Below the pieces are notes generated by a model, which had not been told where the DNA came from, searched no databases, and saw only the letters and a program-made list of their open reading frames with translations. Positions 26,931 through 33,476 of a DNA stretch of 40,308 nt are shown one piece after another. This stretch comes from Bacteroidaceae bacterium (lineage in GTDB: Bacteria; Bacteroidota; Bacteroidia; Bacteroidales; Bacteroidaceae): positions 1-40,308 of the forward strand of contig JAFRTJ010000017.1 of NCBI GenBank assembly GCA_017427185.1, read 5' to 3'. A program made the translations under genes and the position numbers. The number at the start of each line of letters is the position of its first letter. Position 1 is the first letter of the stretch.

Positions 26931-27725
26931 TCATTTTCTCCATCTTTTGAGCATCGGGAAGAATCTGTGCAACATCTGCATGTATTCTTCCCTGTTCATG
27001 GGTTTGGGCATCTGCTTGTTTACCTCGTCAACAAATTGACCTTTAGTCGACTTCTGTTGCAATTCGGCAGGGTTGATACAAGCATCACGCTGCTCTTGCT
27101 GTTCCATCAGTTGTGCACAATGCTCTATCATCTCGTCCATCGTGCAGTCCTGCAGGAACCTGCCGTCCTTGTAGCAGTACATGCAGTAGTTTTCATTTTT
27201 ACTACCATCGACATTGGTGCCTAGGATTTCTTTTGTAAGCGGCATTCCGCAGCTCTGACAAAAAATGGCTTTTTTTTCCATAAATACAAATTCTAATTTG
27301 TCGTCTATGGCCCTGCGTTCAAATTCCTGATAGCCCATCCTTTGGTATAGTTGGATGTTGTCAATACTGCGGGTGCTCGTAAACAACTCATATCTCTTTC
27401 GAGGGTAATATTTCTCTATTTCGCTCAGAAGTTTTGTACCATATCCATGATGTCTGTAATCAGGGTGGATCATTAACTTTCCAATAAAGACCGTTCCCTT
27501 CATTTCCCATGCACGGATAGAACCAATGATCAGGCCGCCTGCATCTACCATTTTCAAGATGACACCTTTATAAAACTCCTCAACAACCTCATCCAAAGTC
27601 TGTTTTAATGGCGGAATGTCCTCTTTGTTAAACAAAGCTGCCTCGCTTTGATAAGCAAGGTATTGCAGTTGCAGAATGTCCTGCAAATCTTCTATACATG
27701 CCCTACAAATATTATATTCGTTCAT
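26931..27725 (-). CDS. GNAT acetyltransferase fused to a zinc-ribbon domain, with in-frame repeat insertion
   Basis: A 264-residue two-domain protein. Residues 1-150 are a GNAT domain (IRAWEMKGTVFIGKLMIHPDYRHHGYGTKLL, then STRSIDNIQLYQRMGYQEF). Residues 155-264 are a zinc-ribbon domain of the type in PF12674: FCQSCGMPLTKEILGTNVDG, ENYCMYCYKDGRFLQDCTMDEMIEHC, and at the end FVDEVNKQMPKPMNREEY and FFPMLKRWRK. Between CAQ and FVDEVNKQ lie about 25 residues (LMEQQEQRDACINPAELQQ...) encoded by repeat element D, which interrupts the otherwise continuous zinc-ribbon family pattern. The substrate is unknown. It is first gene of a leftward run with the beta-lactamase, and the fusion may link GNAT activity to nucleic acid or protein binding. 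Confidence 0.88.
   Translation of the reverse strand: MNEYNICRACIEDLQDILQLQYLAYQSEAALFNKEDIPPLKQTLDEVVEEFYKGVILKMVDAGGLIIGSIRAWEMKGTVFIGKLMIHPDYRHHGYGTKLLSEIEKYYPRKRYELFTSTRSIDNIQLYQRMGYQEFERRAIDDKLEFVFMEKKAIFCQSCGMPLTKEILGTNVDGSKNENYCMYCYKDGRFLQDCTMDEMIEHCAQLMEQQEQRDACINPAELQQKSTKGQFVDEVNKQMPKPMNREEYMQMLHRFFPMLKRWRK
27040..27113 (-). repeat. In-frame repeat element, copy D
   Basis: The minus strand begins CAACTGATGGAACAGCAAGA and ends CAGAAGTCGACTAAAGG. It encodes LMEQQEQRDACINPAELQQ plus KSTKG. It lies inside the zinc-ribbon domain of the GNAT fusion and keeps the frame. It is the most diverged of the four copies. Confidence 0.75.
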
Positions 27726-28050
27726 GATCAGTTTTCTTGTGCCTCATACTGATGCCCGCAGATGATTGGTATCGCAGGCTTGCTGAAAGTCAATGGCATT
27801 TTTCATTTTATCTGTTTTTTCCAATGTTCCTCCACATATTTTATGTATATCATTTTGCAAAGATAACAATAAAAGCTCAACATTTTGTAATGTTAGCCCT
27901 CAATAATAAAAAGATATAAGAAGGAAAAAAATGACAGGATATAAATCACTATAGACATTATAGTACCCATATTAAAAAAATGTGTATCTTTGTATCGCCA
28001 TAGAAGGAGTCGCCGAGATAGTCTTGCAGCCCTCAACAGGCATAATAAAG
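27726..28050. other. Divergent intergenic region ahead of the SMR gene
   Basis: No gene is seen. The A/T-rich stretch contains the SMR promoter box at 27985-27992 and a leader of about 50 bases with no recognisable guanidine-riboswitch signature. The GNAT-fusion promoter must also lie here, but no clear TAnnTTTG on the minus strand was picked out. Confidence 0.4.
27985..27992 (+). promoter_or_regulatory. -7 box of the SMR/Nim-like unit
   Basis: TATCTTTG, an exact TAnnTTTG match, lies 58 bases before the SMR ATG. The open frame extending back over this box is therefore not coding. Confidence 0.7.
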
Positions 28051-28374
28051 ATGAATTGGATAGTATTGATTGTTGCAGGACTATGTGAAGTGGGCTTCAC
28101 ATATAGTCTTGGCCGGATGAAAGGAGTAACAGGCATTGAATGGTGGATATGGATTGGCTTGTTTGCCTTGTTGTATGTACTCAGTGCTGTGTTCCTTGCC
28201 AAAGCCACGCAGACGATTTCTTTAGGTACAGCATATCCCGTGTGGACAGGAATTGGAGCCGTAGGTGCTGTTATTGTTGGGATTTTTATTTTTCATGAGG
28301 AAGTAACGTTCTGGCGGTTATTTTTCATGACAACGCTCATCGGGTCAATCATAGGATTAAAAGCATTATCGTAA
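28051..28374 (+). CDS. Small multidrug resistance (SMR) family transporter, SugE/Gdx-like
   Basis: Four-helix inner-membrane antiporter exporting guanidinium or quaternary ammonium compounds by proton exchange. The 107 residues start MNWIVLIVAGLCEVGFTYSLG, with the essential Glu in LCEVGFTYSL; the SugE/Gdx subgroup has a similar spacing. ATQTISLGTAYPVWTGIGAVGAVIVGI is the conserved second half (W, Y and the GxG packing motif). The frame could start at 27982, but that lies in the promoter, so 28051 is chosen. It is followed by the Nim-like gene after one base. Confidence 0.93.
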   Translation: MNWIVLIVAGLCEVGFTYSLGRMKGVTGIEWWIWIGLFALLYVLSAVFLAKATQTISLGTAYPVWTGIGAVGAVIVGIFIFHEEVTFWRLFFMTTLIGSIIGLKALS

Positions 28375-28375
28375 T

Positions 28376-28999
28376 ATGGAACAGATTGAAGAATTGATGG
28401 AGCAGCGAGAGCCGAGCCAACCATGCAGGGGCACTACCGAGTTGCAACAGAATTCGGTGTTTCGTCAGATGAGACGTAAAGGCCAAGAGCTTTCAGCAGA
28501 GGAGAACATTAGCATATTAAGGAAAGCTACTGCAGGCACATTGGCCCTGCTTGGCGACAATGGCTATCCATACACTGTTCCCATTAGCTATGTCTATGCC
28601 GATGGGAATTTGTATTTCCATAGTGCACTGAACGGCCATAAGATCGATGCCATCAGGAACTATGACAAGGCTTCTTTCTGTGTTATTGCAAAAGATGATG
28701 TTCAACCAGAGAAGTATACTACTTTTTATCGAAGTGTGATAGCCTTTGGCAGAATCCACATCATTGAGGATGAAACAGAAAAGTTGAAAACTGCCAGTTT
28801 GTTTGGAAACAGATATAATCCTAACCAGGATGAAGCCTTGCAGCAAGAGATGGAGAAAGGGCTTTCACGGATGCTAATGATCCGCTTTGACATCGAGCAC
28901 CTGACTGGGAAGGAAGCAATTGAACTGATGAAGCAGCGAGATCATAATCAGAGGTGTATGAACTCTACAGAGTCGATCCAGAAGTCGAGCGAAAGATAA
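28376..28999 (+). CDS. Nim-like pyridoxamine 5'-phosphate oxidase-family flavoprotein with two in-frame repeat insertions
   Basis: FMN-binding split-barrel protein related to 5-nitroimidazole reductases (Nim). The core runs from VFRQMRRKGQELSAEENISIL through GTLALLGDNGYPYTVPISYVY, LYFHSALNGHKIDAIRNYDKASFCVI and YTTFYRSVIAFGRI to IEHLTGKEAIEL. The core matches Nim-type proteins from start to end, but this 207-residue protein has about 29 extra residues in front and about 22 behind. Both extras are copies of the 75-base repeat (A: MEQREPSQPCRGTTELQQNS; B: MKQRDHNQRCMNSTESIQKS). Nitroimidazole reduction is possible but unproven; many relatives have other substrates. It is translated from one base after the SMR stop. 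Confidence 0.88.
   Translation: MEQIEELMEQREPSQPCRGTTELQQNSVFRQMRRKGQELSAEENISILRKATAGTLALLGDNGYPYTVPISYVYADGNLYFHSALNGHKIDAIRNYDKASFCVIAKDDVQPEKYTTFYRSVIAFGRIHIIEDETEKLKTASLFGNRYNPNQDEALQQEMEKGLSRMLMIRFDIEHLTGKEAIELMKQRDHNQRCMNSTESIQKSSER
28391..28459 (+). repeat. In-frame repeat element, copy A
   Basis: It begins GAATTGATGGAGCAGCGAGA and ends CAGAATTCGGTG. CCGAGTT (28437-28443) and AATTCGG (28451-28457) can pair (one G-T) around GCAACAG. It sits at the N-terminus of the Nim-like protein, and its peptide frame matches the other copies. Confidence 0.8.
28922..28996 (+). repeat. In-frame repeat element, copy B
   Basis: It begins GAACTGATGAAGCAGCGAGA and ends CAGAAGTCGAGCGAAAG, right at the stop codon of the Nim-like gene. 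About 57 of 74 bases match copy C when aligned by eye. Confidence 0.85.
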
Positions 29000-29009
29000 T
29001 CGGCCGGAC

Positions 29010-29627
29010 ATGAATAAAAAGATACTCTTTGTACATGGATTCTTTGCCAGTGGCCAGTGTGTGTTAGCTCAAACGTTGCGCGAATCTTTCGAGGGTCGCG
29101 CAGAGGTATTTACACCTGATCTTCCGATACATCCGAAGGAGGCAATGTGTTTTATCAGAGAACTGATTGACCGCGAAAAGCCTGACCTTTTGGTGGGCAA
29201 CAGTTGTGGTGCGTTTTACGTTCAGATGCTTGCTTCTATTGGAGGAATACCTGCTTTGCTTGGAAATCCACACTTCCAAATGACGGAATTCTTGAAGCAA
29301 CGTATAGGCAATCATCAGTATAAGTCACCACGAAAAGATAATAATCAAACGTTCGTTATTGATGAAGCCTTGATAGAAGAATTTGCCGAACTGGAGGCTA
29401 TTCAGTTCAACTACTGCAATCCTTACAAGAAAGACCGCATCTGGGGTTTGTTTGGTGAACAGGACACACTGGCACACTTTGAACCTCTCTTTTTGAAGTA
29501 CTATAACCAGTCGTTCCACTTCCCGGGTGGTCACACTCCAACATCAGATGAAGTCCGAACATGGTATGTGCCATTGGCTGACAAACTGTTGACTCGATTT
29601 TCTTTGTCCGAAGATTACCAAGCGTAA
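29010..29627 (+). CDS. YqiA-type alpha/beta hydrolase (UPF0227-like)
   Basis: A 205-residue alpha/beta hydrolase, probably an esterase. It opens with ILFVHGFFASGQC (oxyanion segment), has the nucleophile elbow GNSCGAFY, the acid in IWGLFGEQDTLAHFE and the catalytic His in FPGGHTPTSDE. ALLGNPHFQM and QFNYCNPYKK are typical of YqiA relatives. It starts ten bases after the Nim-like stop, so SMR, Nim-like and this gene probably form one unit. Its 3' end overlaps the convergent binding-protein gene by 13 bases. Confidence 0.88.
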   Translation: MNKKILFVHGFFASGQCVLAQTLRESFEGRAEVFTPDLPIHPKEAMCFIRELIDREKPDLLVGNSCGAFYVQMLASIGGIPALLGNPHFQMTEFLKQRIGNHQYKSPRKDNNQTFVIDEALIEEFAELEAIQFNYCNPYKKDRIWGLFGEQDTLAHFEPLFLKYYNQSFHFPGGHTPTSDEVRTWYVPLADKLLTRFSLSEDYQA

Positions 29628-30790
29628 ACGAATTTGTACTTCTCATGCAGTCGACGGAGGGTTCCATCAGACTTCATTTGTCGGATGATATTGTTTACCA
29701 TCTGTAGCAGGTCATTCTGCCCTTTACGCATTAGCACACCAATCTCACCGTGGTTGAATGGATTGTCTAATAGTGGGGCTGCTAGGCGTGAGTCTGCCTG
29801 AACATAATATGGAGCTTCTGTAATCTCTGTTATCATTATATCTGCTTCTCCTTCTGCCACGAGGGTTGGGATTTCCTCATTCTTGGGGTGAACAATAATG
29901 GTGGCATGTGTGAGGTTTTCGTTAGCAAACTTCTCGTTCAGTCCGCCAGGATTCACCATCACACGTACTTCAGGTCTATCGAGGTCTTCCAGTGACTTGT
30001 AGCGTTCTGCCTCTGATGCCCTGCAAAGGATTGTCTTGCCGTTTGCCAGATAGCCTTCACTCATCAGCATTGTTTCACGGCGGGCATCTGTAATAGTAAT
30101 GCCCCCAATAGCAAGGTCGAAGGTTTGAGGTTCTGCCAACACATCGGCCGTCAATGTAGGCCATGAAGTTTTGATGATTTTTATCTCAACGTCAAAATGG
30201 TTGGCAATTTCTTTGGCAACCTCTATGCCGAAACCCCAGTATGTCCCGTCAGGTTCACAATAAGTAAGCGGCCGATAGTCACCTGTAGTACCAATGATCA
30301 ATGTGTCTCGTTCAACGATTTCAGCAACTTTTCCATTTGTCGGAATGTTTGTATTGGTAGAAAGGATGGAAACCGAATACTGTTCATTCTCTTTCCCGAA
30401 CTGGATGGCATCTTTCAGTGTATTTTCTGGAAACGACTTCGTACTGTCAAAAAAATACAGATTGTTCTCAGTATTGAGCCATCCGCCTACAAAGCCATCG
30501 TGACTGAGTGCATGCCTGATCACCTTGTCAAGCTGGTCACGCGAATGGCTATTCTGTGTTTCTGCATAACTGACGGCTATTCCCTCAGTCAACTCTGTCA
30601 TTGTCCGAATGTCAATCGTGAATCCGTCTGGGTGGGTCTGACTGAATATCCAAACTTTGTTGGATATGGTTGTTATGCTATCCTTCTTTGTCTGACTGTC
30701 ACTATTGGAACATGTTGCCAGAACCGTAGAACTGCATAGGATCAGTATTGCAGTCAACGACCAGAGTCTTTTTCTTATTTGTTCTCCCAC
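29615..30790 (-). CDS. PheC-like periplasmic binding protein / cyclohexadienyl dehydratase domain, lipoprotein
   Basis: A 391-residue exported lipoprotein starting at a GTG (no nearby ATG), with signal and lipobox near LATCSNSDS. Residues about 160-385 match the cyclohexadienyl dehydratase branch of solute-binding proteins: LIIGTTGDYRPLTYCEPDGTYWGFGIEVAKEIA, FDLAIGGITITDARRETMLMSEGYL, VRVMVNPGGLNEKFA and GEADIMITEITEAPYY. That enzyme makes phenylpyruvate from prephenate or phenylalanine from arogenate. An extra domain of about 125 residues (35-155, VWIFSQTHPDGFTIDIRTMTELTEGIAVSY) precedes it. No transporter genes are near. Enzyme or binding role cannot be decided from sequence. Confidence 0.85.
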   Translation of the reverse strand: MGEQIRKRLWSLTAILILCSSTVLATCSNSDSQTKKDSITTISNKVWIFSQTHPDGFTIDIRTMTELTEGIAVSYAETQNSHSRDQLDKVIRHALSHDGFVGGWLNTENNLYFFDSTKSFPENTLKDAIQFGKENEQYSVSILSTNTNIPTNGKVAEIVERDTLIIGTTGDYRPLTYCEPDGTYWGFGIEVAKEIANHFDVEIKIIKTSWPTLTADVLAEPQTFDLAIGGITITDARRETMLMSEGYLANGKTILCRASEAERYKSLEDLDRPEVRVMVNPGGLNEKFANENLTHATIIVHPKNEEIPTLVAEGEADIMITEITEAPYYVQADSRLAAPLLDNPFNHGEIGVLMRKGQNDLLQMVNNIIRQMKSDGTLRRLHEKYKFVYAW

Positions 30791-30999
30791 TTTTAGCGTT
30801 TGATATATTTTATACGAGAGACAAAAATACGTATATTTAATTATAAAAATAGCGATATCACATAAAATTATTTAGGTTTCGTAAAATAAGGAGATAAAAA
30901 ATAGAGAAAAGGCATTAACTTTGCAATGCCAAATTATCCTTGACAGAATTAATTAGGCACTAATTTAATTCCGCCAACGGGTATATATGAATATATAAA
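30791..30999. promoter_or_regulatory. Divergent promoter region (binding-protein gene and CAT-fold gene)
   Basis: Minus strand: TATTTTTG at 30822-30829, 32 bases before the binding-protein start. Plus strand: TAACTTTG at 30916-30923, 77 bases before the CAT-fold ATG. Both match TAnnTTTG exactly. Confidence 0.6.
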
Positions 31000-31626
31000 T
31001 TGGATTTTATGCGTGAGATTACTCCTAAGGAAACGAATCGTGCCCATGCTTATGACTTGTGGATGAATGCTCCTAATCCGATGGTTACTTTCTTCAAAAC
31101 TATCGATGTAACACGGTTAGTCAGAATCAGCAAGAAGAAAAGGTATAAGTTCAATATGCTGCTTGGTTGGTGCATAGGTAAGTCTGCGTCATCCATCAAG
31201 GAGTTTTATCTTCTCCCAGTAGGCAACAAACTGTTTCAGTACGATTCTCTTGCCGTCAATACCATCGTCAAAAATAAGATAGGAGGCGTTTCGTCGTGCG
31301 ATATCCTTTTCACGGAGAGTATAGATGAATACAATCGGGAGTATCTGGAACAGACTTCAAATGTGTCTGAAAGTTGTCAGGATAGAGATTTGTCAGAGAA
31401 ATGTATGGTGATAGGTACTTCAGCCATTATTGACACAGAGATTGATGGGGTAGTGGGGATGAATAGTGGCATTTATAATAATCCTTTTCTTGTCTGGGGG
31501 CAATATAGAAAAAAGATGTTTCGTTATGAATTGAAAATCTCCTTCCAGTTCCACCACACGCAGATGGATGGTGCACACGCAGGACGTTTCTTGGCTAACT
31601 TACAAAAAGAGATAAACCAGATGTGA
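31000..31626 (+). CDS. CAT-fold O-acetyltransferase (chloramphenicol acetyltransferase family)
   Basis: A 208-residue trimeric-type acetyltransferase using acetyl-CoA. The catalytic motif HHxxxDG is intact: H185-H186-TQM-D190-G191, with H186 as the general base. The start REITPKETNRAHAYDLWMN and FNMLLGWCIGKSASSIKEFY fit the CatA fold. The region that lines the chloramphenicol site in CatA enzymes (normally IPWVSFTSF) is here GMNSGIYNNPFLVWGQY, so the substrate may differ and resistance should not be assumed. It has its own promoter and is followed by the MBL gene after about 90 bases. Confidence 0.88.
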   Translation: MDFMREITPKETNRAHAYDLWMNAPNPMVTFFKTIDVTRLVRISKKKRYKFNMLLGWCIGKSASSIKEFYLLPVGNKLFQYDSLAVNTIVKNKIGGVSSCDILFTESIDEYNREYLEQTSNVSESCQDRDLSEKCMVIGTSAIIDTEIDGVVGMNSGIYNNPFLVWGQYRKKMFRYELKISFQFHHTQMDGAHAGRFLANLQKEINQM

Positions 31627-31719
31627 ATAAAAAGGATGATTGCACCCTCCTCGCACTGATGGGGAAAAGGACCATGTCACAAGACTTATAGACCCTGTAA
31701 AGCCAAGATGTGAGATAAA

Positions 31720-32475
31720 ATGAAGTTGACCTACATATTCCATAGCGGTTTCGTGATTGAAACGGAGCAGTCCATCTTGGTATTCGATTACTGGATGGAC
31801 CCAAGCGGTGTGATGGATAGTGTGCTGTCGAGCGAGAAGCCAATGTATGTGTTCTCCAGCCACTTCCACGAAGACCATTTCAGTCAGGATATTTTCGAGT
31901 GGAAGACGAAAAAGGAGAATGTAACCTATATCCTGAGCAAAGATATACTCCGACATAGAAGAGCAACCAAGGATGAGGCCGACGTTTGGTTAGCCAAAGG
32001 TGCCTCATGGTCTGATGAAAGAATTTCTGTCAAGGCGTTGGGTAGCACAGACAGTGGAGTTTCATGGATTGTCGAGACAGAGGGGAAACGAATCTTTCAT
32101 GCAGGAGACCTTTGCAACTGGTACGCGAGGTTCCTGCCTGATGCCGTGCCGGGACAAACCATCTATAGCGAGGAGCTTGAAGAGTACATTGACCCTATTG
32201 CCCACGAGAAAAAGTATTTGGGCGAGCTGAAGGACATCCGCAAGGTAGCAGATAGTTTCGACTTAGTGATGTTCCCCATAGACGGACGCATCGGCAACGG
32301 CTATACACTCGGTGGCCGTCAGTTCATCGAGCGTTTTAAGGTTGGCCTGTTTGTTCCCATGCACTTCGTAGTCAGTGGTTTTGAATCAGCATGGCGAATG
32401 AAAGAGTTTACGGATGAAAAGAACATTCCATTTTGGAAGATAACCAAAGAAGGAGAAACGATAGAGATACCATGA
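31720..32475 (+). CDS. MBL-fold metal-dependent hydrolase
   Basis: A 251-residue metallo-beta-lactamase-superfamily protein, probably cytoplasmic. The dinuclear metal motif HxHxDH is complete (H48-F-H50-E-D52-H53), with IFHAGDLCNWY supplying the next His/Asp and VPMHFVVSG the last His. The start (LTYIFHSGFVIETEQSILVFDYW) resembles UlaG/beta-lactamase-like hydrolases rather than antibiotic-degrading enzymes, and there is no signal peptide. Its stop overlaps the next start by ATGA. Confidence 0.9.
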   Translation: MKLTYIFHSGFVIETEQSILVFDYWMDPSGVMDSVLSSEKPMYVFSSHFHEDHFSQDIFEWKTKKENVTYILSKDILRHRRATKDEADVWLAKGASWSDERISVKALGSTDSGVSWIVETEGKRIFHAGDLCNWYARFLPDAVPGQTIYSEELEEYIDPIAHEKKYLGELKDIRKVADSFDLVMFPIDGRIGNGYTLGGRQFIERFKVGLFVPMHFVVSGFESAWRMKEFTDEKNIPFWKITKEGETIEIP

Positions 32476-32816
32476 ATATAGAAGACTATCGCGAGTTTTG
32501 CCTTTCGTTGGGTGCAGATGTGGAAGAAAAACTGCCTTTCACGGCCTTTAAGTATGCCAGTGGAGTATTGGTGTTCTATGTTCATGGCCACATGTTTTCC
32601 TTCTTCGATTGTGACAACTTTAGTGTTATCACCCTCAAATGCCAGCCTGACCATATTGAAGAATTGAAAGAACAACATAATTGTATTGTAAAACCATTTA
32701 ATATGTCTCCCAAGTATTGGATAGGCATTGATGTAAATACTGCACCAGACATTCTCCTTCAGGAACTCACAAGAAACTCTTACGAGATAGTAAAAGCTAA
32801 ATACAGGAGGAAGTAA
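32472..32816 (+). CDS. MmcQ/YjbR family protein
   Basis: A 114-residue CyaY-like-fold protein of the MmcQ/YjbR family, which includes DNA-binding members; function is unknown. The family start MNIEDYREFCLSLGADVEEKLPF, the core FDCDNFSVITLKCQPDHIEEL and SPKYWIGIDVN are visible. The frame is open to 32433, but the ATG at 32472 overlapping the MBL stop matches the family start. Its stop overlaps the next ATG by one base. Confidence 0.92.
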   Translation: MNIEDYREFCLSLGADVEEKLPFTAFKYASGVLVFYVHGHMFSFFDCDNFSVITLKCQPDHIEELKEQHNCIVKPFNMSPKYWIGIDVNTAPDILLQELTRNSYEIVKAKYRRK

Positions 32817-33424
32817 TGAAAACCATCCGGATAACAGCAGCTAATGCAGACGAAAAGATAAAGCAGCTCTATGAAACGGCATTCCCTGAAGACGAACAAA
32901 TTCCTTGGGATGACTTGATGCGTCTGGTTGGGGAAATGCCGTTGGATTTCACAGCTTACTACGATGGAGAAGTGATGGAGCAGCGAGAACATAATCAATC
33001 TTGTTTGAACTTTGTCGAGTCGCGACAGAACTCGACCGAAAGTCAAGACTTCATCGGATTCACCATCGTATATCCACGTAAGTCATTTAACTGGCTCTGG
33101 TACTTTGCCGTTAGTAAGGAGCTGCGAGGTAAAGGCTATGGCCAGCAGATTCTCACTAAGCTGATCGAACGATATGAAGATCAACCTTTCGTTTTGGACA
33201 TGGAGAGTACTACCCAAGTCTGTGATAACCTGGAGCGACGAAAACAACGCCGTACGTTCTACTTGCGTAATGGCTTTAGGGACACAAATGTCTATCGCAC
33301 CTACAACGACATCACCATGACCATCATGATGAGAGGCGAAGGTACGTTCACCATGCAGGATTGGGATGACATCATCCATGAACTGCAACAGTTCTGGTGG
33401 CCTGACGATGTCAAGGAGAAATAA
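32816..33424 (+). CDS. GNAT acetyltransferase split by an in-frame repeat element
   Basis: A 202-residue GNAT of unknown substrate. The flanking parts join into a normal GNAT: FTAYYDGE before the insertion, then DFIGFTIVYPRKSFNWLWYFAV, acetyl-CoA loop ELRGKGYGQQIL, and FVLDMES, ERRKQRRTFYLRNGFRDT. Between YDGE and DFIGF lie 25 extra residues (VMEQREHNQSCLNFVES and so on) encoded by repeat copy C, at what should be a tight beta turn. The frame is kept and the conserved parts are intact, so the protein may still fold. It is third in the MBL-MmcQ-GNAT run. Confidence 0.9.
   Translation: MKTIRITAANADEKIKQLYETAFPEDEQIPWDDLMRLVGEMPLDFTAYYDGEVMEQREHNQSCLNFVESRQNSTESQDFIGFTIVYPRKSFNWLWYFAVSKELRGKGYGQQILTKLIERYEDQPFVLDMESTTQVCDNLERRKQRRTFYLRNGFRDTNVYRTYNDITMTIMMRGEGTFTMQDWDDIIHELQQFWWPDDVKEK
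32969..33042 (+). repeat. In-frame repeat element, copy C
   Basis: It begins GAAGTGATGGAGCAGCGAGA and ends ACTCGACCGAAAG. GTCGAGT (33014-33020) and ACTCGAC (33030-33036) form a perfect seven-base stem around CGCGACAGA. It lies inside the GNAT gene in the common peptide frame. Confidence 0.85.
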
Positions 33425-33476
33425 CATGATCGAATAAAAGAATTCGTTTAATTTGTCCATAGAATATGCTTTCCCC

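Noticed and set aside
27982..28050. Extended SMR start (23 extra residues)
   Set aside because: The proposed start lies within the TATCTTTG promoter box, and the extra residues precede the normal family start.
27993..28050. Guanidine riboswitch ahead of the SugE/Gdx-like gene
   Set aside because: The leader is under 60 bases and lacks the conserved loops of guanidine-I, -II or -III motifs.
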